From Verrucomicrobiota bacterium (GTDB lineage Bacteria > Verrucomicrobiota > Verrucomicrobiia > Limisphaerales > UBA11320): 64,000 nt of DNA. The notes under the pieces are model-generated. The model did not search any database and was not told the DNA's origin. It saw only the letters and a list, made by a program, of their open reading frames with translations. The stretch spans positions 58,654-122,653 of the forward strand of contig JACQFQ010000015.1 of the NCBI GenBank assembly GCA_016199985.1. Reading direction: 5' to 3'. The translations under genes were made by a program, and so were the position numbers. Shown here piece by piece: positions 43,693-52,581 of this stretch (its first letter is position 1; every line of letters starts with the position of its first letter).

Positions 43693-45738
43693 ATGACCTC
43701 TCGTCCACAACTCGCCCGTTTCCTCGCTCTGAGCTTCGCGTCGGCTCTCGCTTTCCTCCCCTGTCTCGCCCTTTTCGGGGCCAACCCCGCCGGTGTCGGG
43801 CTTGAGGCCGCGAAGGCGCAGGTCCGCTCGTTGAAAGCGCCGGAAGGGCTCGAGGTCACGCTCTTCGCCGCGGAGCCGATGGTCGTGAACCCCGCCAACA
43901 TGGACATCGACGCCCGGGGCCGCGTGTGGTGCACCGAGGGCGCCAACTACCGCGTGTGGCAGAAATGGGGAAAGCTCAGGCCTGACGGCGACCGGATCGT
44001 GATCCTCGAGGACACGGACGGCGACGGACTGGCGGACAAGTCCACCACGTTCTACCAAGGGAACGAGATCAACACCGCGCTGGGCATTTGCGTCCTGGGC
44101 GACAAGGTGATCGTTTCGTGCTCGCCCAACATCCTCGTTTTCACCGACGCCAACCACGACGATCATGCGGATGGCCCGCCGGTGAAGCTTTTCACAGGAA
44201 TCAAGGGGGTCGACCATGACCACGGCGCCCACGCCTTTGTTTTCGGCCCCGACGGCAAGCTCTACTTCAACATGGGCAACGAAGGACGCGAGCTGCATCT
44301 CCCCTCGGGCGCTTTGGTCAAGGATCGCGATGGGAACGAAGTGCTCGCCAACGGCCGCCCGTATCGCCAGGGGCTGGCCTTTCGCTGCAACCTGGACGGG
44401 TCCGGGGTTGAGACGATCGGATGGAACTTCCGGAACAACTACGAGCTGTGCGTCGACTCCTTTGGCACGGTTTGGCAATCGGACAACGACGACGATGGGA
44501 ACCGCGGCGTGCGGATCAACTATGTGATGGAGTTCGGAAACTATGGATACACCGACGAACTCACTGGCGCGGGCTGGTCTGAGGCCTGGAAGCAGGCCCA
44601 GGCGAAAAAGGCGCCCGAGTCGGAACGCCCCGCTTATCACTGGCACCAATCCGACCCGGGCGTCGTGCCGAACCTCCTGGTTACCGGGAACGGATCGCCG
44701 ACGGGCATCGCGATCTATGAGGGCTCGCTCCTCCCCGCGCCGTTTCAGAATCAGATCCTGCACTGCGACGCCGGCCCCAGGGTCGTCCGCGCCTATCCAG
44801 TGGCGCCCGACGGCGCGGGCTATTCCGCGCGGACGGTGGACTTTATCACCACCTCGGACAATTGGTTCCGCCCTTCGGATGTTTGCGTGGCGCCGGACGG
44901 CTCCGTGTATGTCGCCGACTGGAATGATTCCGGCGTCGGCGGCCACTTCATGGCGGACCAGGCTCTGGACAAGATGACCGGCCGCGTCTATCGCGTGGCG
45001 CCGAAAGGCCACAAAGCCGCGGTCCCCAAGCTGGATCTGTCGGGAGCGGCCGGCGCAGCGGCGGCCCTGCGGTCGCCGAACCAGGCGACCCGCTATCTGG
45101 CATGGCAGAGACTCCACGAACTCGGCCCCAAGGCGGAGCCATCGCTGAAGAAGCTTTGGAGCTCAAAGAAGCCGCAGGACCGGGCGCGAGCGCTGCACCT
45201 CCTGGCACGGATGCCCGGGAAGGAAGAACGTTACGTACAGCAGGCCGAGAAGGACGCGGACTCCAACATCCGAATCGCTGGGTTGCGAATCGCGCGCGAC
45301 CTGAACCTCGACGTGCTGGGAAAGGTTCGGAAACTCGTGAACGACCCGTCCCCTCAGGTCCGTCGCGAATGCGCCTTGGCGCTGCGGCACAACATGAGCC
45401 CGGAAACCCCAAAGATCTGGGCGGCTCTCGCCGCGCTCCATGACGGGAAGGATCGTTGGTATCTCGAGGCGCTGGGCATCGGCGCGGACAAGCAGGAGGA
45501 CGCCTGCCTGGCGGCCTGGCTCGCGACGGCCAAGGATCAGTGGAACACGCCGGCTGGACGCGACATCCTCTGGCGATCGCGCTCCCGGCAAGCGCCGCCT
45601 TTGCTGGTGAAGCTCGCGACGGACAAGAACACGCCGGCGGCGGAGCGAGCCCGTTATATTCGCTCGCTGGATTTCATCAAGGGACCTGAAAAGGACGCGG
45701 CGCTTGTGGAGCTCCTGACGAAGGGCGTGCAGCAATGA
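43693..45738 (+). CDS. PVC-type membrane-bound dehydrogenase-like propeller with HEAT repeats, no heme domain
   Basis: About 681 residues from ATG 43693 (ATG 43666 and TTG 43636 are alternatives). A signal peptide (FLALSFASALAFLPCLALFG) precedes the PVC dehydrogenase domain (TIGR02604-like): APEGLEVTLFAAEPMVVNPA, EDTDGDGLADKSTTF, GIKGVDHDHGAHAFVFGPDG, AFRCNLDGSGVETIGWNFRN and SVYVADWNDSG. Residues about 450-670 are HEAT-like helical repeats. Many relatives continue with a cytochrome c module carrying CxxCH; here no CxxCH is present and the gene stops by ATGA coupling to the SGNH gene. It is probably a periplasmic or surface sugar-binding protein; dehydrogenase activity is not demonstrable. 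Confidence 0.85.
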   Translation: MTSRPQLARFLALSFASALAFLPCLALFGANPAGVGLEAAKAQVRSLKAPEGLEVTLFAAEPMVVNPANMDIDARGRVWCTEGANYRVWQKWGKLRPDGDRIVILEDTDGDGLADKSTTFYQGNEINTALGICVLGDKVIVSCSPNILVFTDANHDDHADGPPVKLFTGIKGVDHDHGAHAFVFGPDGKLYFNMGNEGRELHLPSGALVKDRDGNEVLANGRPYRQGLAFRCNLDGSGVETIGWNFRNNYELCVDSFGTVWQSDNDDDGNRGVRINYVMEFGNYGYTDELTGAGWSEAWKQAQAKKAPESERPAYHWHQSDPGVVPNLLVTGNGSPTGIAIYEGSLLPAPFQNQILHCDAGPRVVRAYPVAPDGAGYSARTVDFITTSDNWFRPSDVCVAPDGSVYVADWNDSGVGGHFMADQALDKMTGRVYRVAPKGHKAAVPKLDLSGAAGAAAALRSPNQATRYLAWQRLHELGPKAEPSLKKLWSSKKPQDRARALHLLARMPGKEERYVQQAEKDADSNIRIAGLRIARDLNLDVLGKVRKLVNDPSPQVRRECALALRHNMSPETPKIWAALAALHDGKDRWYLEALGIGADKQEDACLAAWLATAKDQWNTPAGRDILWRSRSRQAPPLLVKLATDKNTPAAERARYIRSLDFIKGPEKDAALVELLTKGVQQ

Positions 45739-46457
45739 ATCCCCCGTCGACCTCTTTGCCTCCGGCGCTGTTTCGAGAGAAACGGAGCGCCGGGCTGATC
45801 CGGACGCTCTGGGTGATGCTCCTCTGGGCAACGAGCGCAAGCCTTTCGCTGGACGCCGCGCAGGACCTGCGACCGGAGCGCTGGGAAGGCGAGATAGCGG
45901 AGTTCGAGCGAGGGGACCAGAAATCGCCTCCACCGAAAGGGGCGATCCTGTTCGTCGGCAGCTCAAGCATTCGTTTGTGGACCAACGCGGCCGCCATGTT
46001 CCCGAATCGGACGGTCCTCGCGCGGGGTTTTGGCGGATCCCACCTCGCGGACCTCAACCACTACATCGACCGGATCGTCCTGCCCTACTCGCCGTCCCAC
46101 ATCCTTGTCTACGAGGGCGACAATGACCTCGCGGCGGGGAAATCACCGCGGCAGGTGGCCGACGACTTCGCGGTCTTCGTCGCCCGGACGCGCGAGAAGC
46201 TGCCTCGGGCACGGATCACTTACATCTCCATCAAGCCCAGCAAGGCCCGGTGGGCCCTGGCCGACAAGATACGCGAGTGCAACGGCCTGATCGCCCGCTT
46301 CGCGGCGGACCATCGGCGGGTGGGCTACATCGACGTCTTCAATCCCATGCTGAACCGGGAAGGCAAGCCGCGCGAAGAGCTGCTCGGGCCTGACGGACTC
46401 CACATGAACCCGAAGGGCTACGAGCTCTGGAGGGACGTGATCCGCAAGCATCTCTAA
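45735..46457 (+). CDS. Secreted SGNH/GDSL-type hydrolase
   Basis: 240 residues. A hydrophobic N-terminal region (about 20-42) is a signal peptide. Block I is ILFVGSSSIRLW with the nucleophile Ser, block II FGGSHLADL, block III VYEGDNDLAAG (GxND as EGDND), and block V GPDGLHMNPKGYELW gives Asp and His. It belongs to the lysophospholipase/rhamnogalacturonan acetylesterase-like branch. Its ATG overlaps the stop of the dehydrogenase-like gene (ATGA), so both act together, probably on a carbohydrate or its acyl group. Substrate unknown. Confidence 0.9.
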   Translation: MNPPSTSLPPALFREKRSAGLIRTLWVMLLWATSASLSLDAAQDLRPERWEGEIAEFERGDQKSPPPKGAILFVGSSSIRLWTNAAAMFPNRTVLARGFGGSHLADLNHYIDRIVLPYSPSHILVYEGDNDLAAGKSPRQVADDFAVFVARTREKLPRARITYISIKPSKARWALADKIRECNGLIARFAADHRRVGYIDVFNPMLNREGKPREELLGPDGLHMNPKGYELWRDVIRKHL

Positions 46458-46596
46458 TCTCGATCCCTCCCGCCACAGCGCGCTGCCCCATCCGTGCGCG
46501 AGAGGATCCCAGAATGTCGCGGGGCGGTTGAGGCCAAAACCCCGGCGCGGCGCCTAAGCTCTCGACTCCCGGAAAAGCTCTGGATAATCCTTGCGC

Positions 46597-47937
46597 ATGT
46601 TCGATTCGCTCACCAGCAAACTTCAGAACGTCTTCAAGAACCTGCGAGGGTTGGGGAAGATTTCCGAGGACAATATCTCCGAGTCGCTCCGCGAAGTGCG
46701 CATGGCGCTGCTGGACGCCGACGTGAATTTCAAGGTGGTGAAGGATTTCCTCGAGAAAGTGAAGTCCAAGGCCCTCGGCCAGGAGGTGATTCAGAGCATC
46801 CATCCCGGCCAACAGGTCATCAAGGTCATCCACGACGAGCTTGTCGACCTGCTCGGATCCAGCAACGCCGAACTGGTGTTCCGAGGCTCCCCCTCCTGCC
46901 TGATGATGGTGGGACTCCATGGATCCGGCAAGACCACCTCCACGGGCAAGCTCGCCCGATGGTTGCTCAAACAGAACAAGAAGCCCTTGTTGGTCGGGGC
47001 CGACGTCTATCGGCCGGCGGCGATGGATCAGCTGGAGAAGCTCGGCGAGCAGTTGAACGTGCCGGTGGTGATCAAGAAAGGCGAAACGGACGTGCTGGTG
47101 ATCGCCCGCCTGGCCCTGGAGAGGGCGAAGGCGCTTGGCAGCGATGTGGTGCTCTTCGACACCGCCGGTCGTTTGCAGATCGACGAACCGCTCGTCCAGG
47201 AGCTTGTGCGGCTGCGCGACCTCGTGAAGCCGGATGAGATCCTTCTGGTGCTCGACGCGGCGACAGGACAGGAGGCGGTGAACGTCGCGGCTCATTTCGA
47301 CCAGGCGTTGCAGATCACGGGCTCGATCCTGACCAAGCTCGACGGCGACGCGCGAGGCGGCGGCGCTCTCAGCCTGAGGGCCGTGACGAACAAGCCCATC
47401 AAGTTCGCGGGCGTGGGTGAAAAGTTGGACGACTTCGAGCCCTTCCACCCCGAGCGCATGGCGTCGCGGATCCTCGGCATGGGGGACGTGGTCAGCCTCG
47501 TCGAGCGGGCGGCCGAGGCCGTGAACGAGGAGGACGCGCGCAAGCTCGAGGAGAAGATGCGCAAGGGCCATTTCAGCCTGGAGGATTTCCTCGATCAGCT
47601 CCGCCAAATAAAGAAGCTCGGCTCCCTGGAATCCATCGTCGGGATGCTCCCAGGAGGAAGCGAAATGCTCAAAGGCGCCGACCTCGGCCGCCAGGAAAAA
47701 GAATTCGCGCGAATGGAAGCGATGATTTGCGCCATGACCTTTCAAGAACGACGCCAGCCTGGAGTCCTCAACGCAAGCCGTCGCAAACGCATCGCCAAAG
47801 GCAGCGGCGTCTCGGTCGCCGAGCTCAACAACCTGCTGAACCGCTTCAATCAGATGCAGCAGATGATGAAAAAGCTGAGCAAGTTCCAGAAGGTCGTCGG
47901 CCGGATGGGAGGCATTCCGCCGGGCCTGTTTCGTTAG
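46597..47937 (+). CDS. ffh: Signal recognition particle protein Ffh
   Basis: 446 residues from ATG 46597. N domain (about 1-90) with REVRMALLDADVNF; G domain with GLHGSGKTTSTGKLA, VGADVYRPAAMDQLE, FDTAGRLQID, TKLDGDARGGGAL; M domain with MTFQERRQPGVLNASRRKRIAKGSG and a Met-rich end QMQQMMKKLSK. It binds signal sequences and 4.5S RNA and delivers ribosomes to FtsY. I see no ffs RNA signature in the 140 bases upstream or downstream. Converges on the carbonic-anhydrase gene with 9 bases between stops. Confidence 0.97.
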   Translation: MFDSLTSKLQNVFKNLRGLGKISEDNISESLREVRMALLDADVNFKVVKDFLEKVKSKALGQEVIQSIHPGQQVIKVIHDELVDLLGSSNAELVFRGSPSCLMMVGLHGSGKTTSTGKLARWLLKQNKKPLLVGADVYRPAAMDQLEKLGEQLNVPVVIKKGETDVLVIARLALERAKALGSDVVLFDTAGRLQIDEPLVQELVRLRDLVKPDEILLVLDAATGQEAVNVAAHFDQALQITGSILTKLDGDARGGGALSLRAVTNKPIKFAGVGEKLDDFEPFHPERMASRILGMGDVVSLVERAAEAVNEEDARKLEEKMRKGHFSLEDFLDQLRQIKKLGSLESIVGMLPGGSEMLKGADLGRQEKEFARMEAMICAMTFQERRQPGVLNASRRKRIAKGSGVSVAELNNLLNRFNQMQQMMKKLSKFQKVVGRMGGIPPGLFR

Positions 47938-47946
47938 CCGGCTAGG

Positions 47947-48486
47947 CTACGCGGTACCGATCCGGTGCTTCAGGCAGTAGGCCGCGTTTTGCACATACTT
48001 CTCCGCCCAGGCGCGAAGACCCTGCCGCTCCTCGTCGCTGAGCTGCCTGACAATCTTGCCCGGGACCCCCATCACGAGGGAGCCGGCGGGGATATTCTTT
48101 CCAGGCGGCACGAGCGATTGCGCTCCGATGACGCATTGATCCCCGATCACCGCGCCGTCGAGCACCGTGGCGCCCATGCCGATCAGGCATTCGTTTCCAA
48201 TCGCGCAGGCATGAACAATCGCCGAATGTCCCACGGTGACGTGGTCGCCGATGACGCAGGGAAGATCGTCCGCAAGGTGGACCACCGCGTTGTCTTGAAT
48301 GTTGGTGCCGCGGCCGACGACTATGCGCTCAATGTCGCCGCGGAGGACGGCGTTATACCAAACGCTCGCGCCATCCCCCAAAGTCACCGCGCCGATAACG
48401 ACCGCGCCGCGCGCCACAAAGACATCCTTTCCCAGCGCGGGCGTTTGACGAAGGAATTGGTCCAGTCGATCGGCGACGGTTTTCAT
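47947..48486 (-). CDS. Gamma-carbonic anhydrase family (left-handed beta-helix) protein
   Basis: 179 residues built of hexapeptide repeats. Three His ligands are seen in NAVVHLADD and VGHSAIVHAC, matching the trimer zinc site of the YrdA/PaaY/gamma-CA group. The N-terminal MKTVADRLDQFLRQTP and C-terminal VMGVPGKIVRQLSDEE helix are standard. Carbonic anhydrase activity is known for some members only; the residues seen keep zinc binding possible. No operon partner is evident. Confidence 0.9.
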   Translation of the reverse strand: MKTVADRLDQFLRQTPALGKDVFVARGAVVIGAVTLGDGASVWYNAVLRGDIERIVVGRGTNIQDNAVVHLADDLPCVIGDHVTVGHSAIVHACAIGNECLIGMGATVLDGAVIGDQCVIGAQSLVPPGKNIPAGSLVMGVPGKIVRQLSDEERQGLRAWAEKYVQNAAYCLKHRIGTA

Positions 48487-48560
48487 GCGCGAATGCTGCG
48501 AGAGACCCGGCGCGGTTCACAAGAAGAGAATGGCCGCGAACGAGCCGGCGTTCCTTCACC

Positions 48561-48601
48561 AAAAAGAACACCGCCCGAAAACGTCTGTTTTCGGGCGGTG
48601 T
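48561..48601 (-). terminator. Intrinsic terminator, 15-bp stem plus T-tract, minus strand
   Basis: acaccgcccgaaaac (48568-48582) and gttttcgggcggtgt (48587-48601) are perfect complements with a 4-base loop. Read on the minus strand, the stem is followed by TCTTTTTGG (from the A-run at 48561-48565). This is a strong rho-independent terminator for the Val/Gln/Pro-rich protein gene that ends at 48648. Confidence 0.9.
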
Positions 48602-48647
48602 CGGCGGAACTCCCAATCTCAGGGCTCCGACTCAAACCGATGGCGCT

Positions 48648-49184
48648 TCAACGGCCGTACCGAGCGTGGCCCCATCCGTGGTGGTAGCCAAATCCGAACC
48701 GGAACCCGATGAGCGGCGGAGGAGCATAGTAAGCAGGCCCGTAGTAGGAGTATATCGGCGGCGCCGCCACGTAGACCGGAGCGGGCTGGACGTAAACAGG
48801 CTGCTGAACGACGTAGCTCGTCGTGGTCGTTGTGGTGGTGGTCGCCGGGCCGATGGACGGAGCAGCGGGAGCCAACGGAGCGTTCGGAATCGCCGGCGCG
48901 GCCGGGACCGCGTAGGTCGGCGTTGCTTGAACGCTCTGGACGGTTTGGACGACGACGGGCGCCTGCTGCACAACGACAGGCTGTTGGACGATCACCGGAG
49001 CGGGAGCCACATAGTAGACCGGCGGATCCAGAACCCGACTGATCGCGTGGGCGGCAAATACGCCCGTGAGGACCTTCCCGGCAGTGGCCCAACCTCGATC
49101 GTTGGCTTGCGCGGGTGTGATAAAAGGAGTGAAAAGAGGAGAGACTGCGAGAGCTAAACCCACCGAAGAGAGTTTTGTTTTCAT
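48648..49184 (-). CDS. Secreted Val/Gln/Pro-rich low-complexity protein
   Basis: 178 residues from ATG 49184. A signal peptide (LSSVGLALAVSPLFTPF, ending near PAQAN) is followed by a glycine-zipper-like WATAGKVLTGVFAAHAI segment. The rest is repetitive: VVVQQAPVVVQTVQSVQ, a run of eight Thr, then a Tyr/Pro-rich part (YVQPAPVYVAAPPIYSYYG). The end is Gly/His/Arg-rich (FGYHHGWGHARYGR). No known domain. It resembles the exported 'YXP/VQQ' proteins of gram-negative bacteria that are thought to sit in the envelope. A clear terminator follows, so it is probably monocistronic and well expressed. Confidence 0.75.
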   Translation of the reverse strand: MKTKLSSVGLALAVSPLFTPFITPAQANDRGWATAGKVLTGVFAAHAISRVLDPPVYYVAPAPVIVQQPVVVQQAPVVVQTVQSVQATPTYAVPAAPAIPNAPLAPAAPSIGPATTTTTTTTSYVVQQPVYVQPAPVYVAAPPIYSYYGPAYYAPPPLIGFRFGFGYHHGWGHARYGR

Positions 49185-49277
49185 AGACGTTCTTTCGAAC
49201 AATGTCGGGGGTTGGACAGGCAGGGTTTGAGTTTTATTCAGGCCCCGATTAGGTTGGCGGCCAACAACGCTTTGCGC

Positions 49278-50213
49278 ATGCTACCGGCCTCAACACCGCC
49301 CGACGACGCCTCCGCTGCCCGACGTCGGATCCCCCGTTCCTTCAAAGACTTGACGCCGAGCCAGCATTTCAGTCCTCGAAGCTTCTTCTACGAGATGGTG
49401 TGGAAAGCCTGGCTGACGCCGAGAACCGGGCTGCATCGCAAGCCGGACTTCCCCAAGCTTCCACGCGGCAAGGTCGCCATCACGTGGATCGGTCACGCCA
49501 GCTTCCTGATTCAGTTCAGCGACCTGAACGTTCTCATCGATCCCAATTTCGCGAACTGGTTGTTTCTGCTGAAGCGAGTCAAGCGGGCCGGGCTCAAGAT
49601 TGCGGACCTTCCGCCGATCGACCTGGTGCTCCTCACGCACGCCCACTTCGACCACTTCCACAAGCCCACGTTGCGCAAGTTGCCGGAGCCCAAAATCGGC
49701 GTGATGCCCTGGGGAGTGGGCGAGCTTGCTCGAGGTCTGGGGTTCGGACGGATCCTGGAGTTGCAAACCTGGGAAAGCTTCAGCCACGCGGAATGGAAAG
49801 TGACGCTCACACCGGCCCAGCATTGGGGCGCCCGGACGTTCCATGATAGTCATCGTGGCTATGGAGGCTTCGTTCTCGAGCACCAGGGTCGCAGGATCTA
49901 TCATGCGGGAGACAGCGCCTACTTCGACGGTTTCAAGGAGATCGGAAAGCGACTCGCTCCCGAGATCGCCCTGCTCCCTATCGGCGCGTACTACCCCGAC
50001 TCATTCCGACGCATGCACATGGGTCCCGACGAGGCCCTGCGGGTTTTCAAGGACCTCGGCGCCCAGTGGTTCATCCCGATGCACTATGGGGCCTTCAAGC
50101 TCTCGTTCGAGGAGCTGGACGCGCCGCCCAATTGGTTGAGAGAGCTGGCTAAGAAGGAGGGACAAACCCGCCGGGTCCAAATCCTCGAGGAAGGAATCCC
50201 GCGCGTGTTCTGA
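49278..50213 (+). CDS. MBL-fold hydrolase, NAPE-PLD/UlaG-like
   Basis: 311 residues from ATG 49278 (a TTG at 49212 would add 22). The zinc site is LLTHAHFDHFH, then PAQHWGAR, a bridging Asp in HAGDSAYFDGF and a His in PMHYGAF. The start WIGHASFLIQFSDLNVLIDPNF is typical of the NAPE-phospholipase D / UlaG branch. Family members cleave phospholipids or lactones; no signal peptide is seen, so the enzyme is cytoplasmic. The substrate cannot be told from sequence. It is upstream of a convergent STAS gene. Confidence 0.88.
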   Translation: MLPASTPPDDASAARRRIPRSFKDLTPSQHFSPRSFFYEMVWKAWLTPRTGLHRKPDFPKLPRGKVAITWIGHASFLIQFSDLNVLIDPNFANWLFLLKRVKRAGLKIADLPPIDLVLLTHAHFDHFHKPTLRKLPEPKIGVMPWGVGELARGLGFGRILELQTWESFSHAEWKVTLTPAQHWGARTFHDSHRGYGGFVLEHQGRRIYHAGDSAYFDGFKEIGKRLAPEIALLPIGAYYPDSFRRMHMGPDEALRVFKDLGAQWFIPMHYGAFKLSFEELDAPPNWLRELAKKEGQTRRVQILEEGIPRVF

Positions 50214-50232
50214 GAGGATGCGCGACCGGCCG

Positions 50233-50562
50233 CTAGGCCGCCTGCGCGAGGTCGAGCTGCTTGTCGAGCCGGGTGAAGATGAACGTGCGATAGACATTCG
50301 GATTGCCCACCGTGGCCCGCACTTGGCCTCCGCGAGCCTTCACCGCCTTGATGATCGAAACAATGAGGTTCAACCCGGCCGAATCCACCATCTTCGCGCC
50401 TGTGAGATCCAAGCGAAGCGTCGACCATGCGCCGCTCTTGACCGCAGGGCTTTCCAACACTCCAAAGACGGAATGCCGAAGCTCGTCGACATTGGAGCTG
50501 AGAACATCGCCGGGAAAACCCACATTCAAAACAGCGCTGCTGAGATCAAGGTTGTGTTTCAT
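50233..50562 (-). CDS. STAS-domain anti-sigma factor antagonist-like protein
   Basis: 109 residues from ATG 50562, with TAGGA 6 bases upstream. The STAS core LRLDLTGAKMVDSAGLNLIV carries the phosphorylatable S61 in the usual D-S-x-G-L setting. This is the RsbV/SpoIIAA type. The gene follows the REC-PP2C-HATPase gene by 23 bases on the same strand, so the fused protein is the probable kinase and phosphatase for S61. A binding partner such as a sigma factor is not encoded in the window. Cytoplasmic. Confidence 0.85.
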   Translation of the reverse strand: MKHNLDLSSAVLNVGFPGDVLSSNVDELRHSVFGVLESPAVKSGAWSTLRLDLTGAKMVDSAGLNLIVSIIKAVKARGGQVRATVGNPNVYRTFIFTRLDKQLDLAQAA

Positions 50563-50585
50563 ATCAGTCCTAAGATTGCATCGGT

Positions 50586-52220
50586 TCAGGACGCGCGTTT
50601 CTTTAGCGCCGGATTCGCGTTGAAGTCCATTTCCACCCAGGCGCCCTTTCGTTTGGTTTCGAACCGGGCGGCCATCCCGTTGATCATCATCAAGCCGCGA
50701 TGAGCGTCTATCAGCTGGTCGGCGGCGGCGCGCGCGTGCTCCATCCAATCAAAATCGTGTCCCGGCCCCGGATCCGATACGATGACGCGGACGGTTGCCG
50801 AGGAGGAATCCCACGAAATCATCAGCGTCGCACAGGAGTCGGCCTGTCCGCGACAGCCGTGCTTCAGAGCGTTGATCACCACCTCGCGGAGGCAGAGAAG
50901 GATGTCATAGCTTCCCTCGTCGCCGAGTTCGGGAAGAGCCAGCCGGAACGACCTTGTCCAGACATCCTGAATGGCGTCGATCCGCTCCCAATCGCAGCCT
51001 GGATAGCGCGCATGAAGAATGGGAATGAACTCGGGACGCCCCTTTGCGGGAGGGGTCAATGCCACCCGCGCCACGAGGATGTCGTCGGCAGCGCGTTTCA
51101 TCCAAAGAGGTGTTGATCCTGTGGCGCGCGCGCGCAAAAGGTCATAGGCGCAGGTCATGGGAAGCACCCCCATCTCCGAAGCGACATCCTCGAGGCCATC
51201 GGTCCAAAAGTACAGGCTGGATCCGGTCTCCGCTCGTATCTGCAGCGGCGGCGCGACCGTATCGGGAAACCAGCCCAGCGGTGAGCTTCCCTCCTCGCTG
51301 AGGCTCTGCACGCGCCCCGCCCCATCGGAATAGACAGGCGCGGGAAACCCGCAGGTCACGGACTGGAGGCCGAGCTCTTCACGGTTCAGCAGAACAGCGG
51401 CCACAGCCACCGATGTGATCTGAGCGCGAGTCGCGTCTGAGTCCGACCGGGAGGCTTCCTCAAGCAAATGGTCGTTGAATTTCGAGAGAACCGACTCGAT
51501 CGGCGTGCGAGCTTCGAGCATACCCCGCACGAAGCCCTGGAAGTACGACGAGAGATAGGCTGCGCTCAAGTCATGACCCGAGACATCGGTCGCCATGAGC
51601 AGGAACCGGTCGCCGCCCAGCGGCATCCCGATGAAGTAGTCGCCGCCGGCTTCGTGCATGGGGAGGTAGCACATGGCGATATCCAAACCCGAGTCCGGCA
51701 GGGCGCCGCCGACCATCTGCCGCTGGATGAGGCCCACGGCCCTGATGTCTGATTCAGCGCGCGCCTGACTGCGTCGGTGGCGCGTGAGCTCGACCGCCTT
51801 TTCCGCCGCGGCGACGAGGGCCCTCGCGTCCACCGGCTTGTCCAAAAAATCGCAGACACCATGGCGCAGCGTCGCCGTGACCAGATGCTTCTCCCCTTCA
51901 GCGGTCACCATGATGGCGCTCAGGCGCGGATCGGTCTTCTGCAGCCAGGCCAGGAGCCACAAGCCATCCTTTCCGGGCATCCGATAATCCGTCACCACCG
52001 CGTCAATCGCCTCCAATGGGCGGCTTTCAAGCAGCGTCAAGGCATGATCAACCCCCTCAGCCATGACGACCTCGAAACCGCCGCGTTGGAGGAAAGCGTT
52101 GAGAAGCCGCCGCGAGATCGAGTCATCGTCGACCAGGAGGATCATGCCTCGTGTTTCGCGTGGAGGCGGGGTCTCCGGAGGCGCGGGTCGCGAGCGGCTC
52201 GGGTGGGGCTTCAACTCCAT
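50586..52220 (-). CDS. Response regulator REC / PP2C (SpoIIE) / HATPase fusion
   Basis: 544 residues. REC at about 26-145 with acidic DDD at 31-33, phosphoacceptor D78 (VVTDYRMPG) and K128. The PP2C domain of SpoIIE/RsbU type (about 165-390) keeps metal Asp at D194 (GGDYF), D212 (TDVSGHD), D341 (WTDGLED) and D379/D380. The C-terminal domain (about 405-535) is an RsbW-like HATPase: N450 in REVVINALKHGC, D483 in SDPGPG, and a RGLMMINGMA G2-like loop. Phosphatase and kinase for the STAS protein would thus sit in one polypeptide, controlled by phosphorylation of the REC domain, which a nearby hybrid kinase could supply. All three sites look intact. Confidence 0.9.
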   Translation of the reverse strand: MELKPHPSRSRPAPPETPPPRETRGMILLVDDDSISRRLLNAFLQRGGFEVVMAEGVDHALTLLESRPLEAIDAVVTDYRMPGKDGLWLLAWLQKTDPRLSAIMVTAEGEKHLVTATLRHGVCDFLDKPVDARALVAAAEKAVELTRHRRSQARAESDIRAVGLIQRQMVGGALPDSGLDIAMCYLPMHEAGGDYFIGMPLGGDRFLLMATDVSGHDLSAAYLSSYFQGFVRGMLEARTPIESVLSKFNDHLLEEASRSDSDATRAQITSVAVAAVLLNREELGLQSVTCGFPAPVYSDGAGRVQSLSEEGSSPLGWFPDTVAPPLQIRAETGSSLYFWTDGLEDVASEMGVLPMTCAYDLLRARATGSTPLWMKRAADDILVARVALTPPAKGRPEFIPILHARYPGCDWERIDAIQDVWTRSFRLALPELGDEGSYDILLCLREVVINALKHGCRGQADSCATLMISWDSSSATVRVIVSDPGPGHDFDWMEHARAAADQLIDAHRGLMMINGMAARFETKRKGAWVEMDFNANPALKKRAS

Positions 52221-52581
52221 GATCGGTTGATCGCGACGCGCCAGCGGGACTCCTGAAACCTACACACCCGCAGCCTTCTGCCGGAGTCCGCGCTGACGGG
52301 CGCTCCGAGCGGGCAGCTCGGCCCCTTCGCTTCCGGGACAGTCAAGGCCTCGCAGGCAAGCGTGGGTATAACCGCTCTCAGAGCGGACGGGAACGCAACG
52401 GCAACGCTCGCCACTTCCGGAGTTCCTCCGGGTCTTGGCGTCAAGTCCGACCGTGCTGGAATAGGTCTATCGTTCATGAGAGTCGTTCCGACTTCGGGCA
52501 AAAACCGTCCCCAACGGATGGCCGGATCCAATCGTTCTCGGGTAAGCAAATGAAATACCAAGCGGCCCCCTCGGCCATGCG
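52221..52581. other. 361-base intergenic region between two signalling genes
   Basis: No gene is supported. A minus frame at 52211-52561 (116 codons) has no known motif and overlaps the REC-PP2C start, so I do not call it. A perfect palindrome ccgctct-c-agagcgg lies at 52372-52386, next to a TTATAC hexamer on the minus strand. It could be an operator or promoter for the minus-strand REC-PP2C gene, but no matching -35 box is evident. Confidence 0.4.

Noticed and set aside
43684..45117. Minus-strand frame of 477 codons
   Set aside because: Antisense to the PVC-type dehydrogenase gene; mirror of its codon structure.
46458..46596. Possible 4.5S (SRP) RNA upstream of ffh
   Set aside because: The conserved GGAAGCAGCC-type tetraloop region is not present.
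46339..47745. Minus-strand frame of 468 codons
   Set aside because: Antisense to the SGNH end and ffh, a certain gene.
52211..52561. 116-codon minus-strand frame
   Set aside because: No motif and no ribosome binding site; it overlaps the REC-PP2C start, so it is treated as intergenic.
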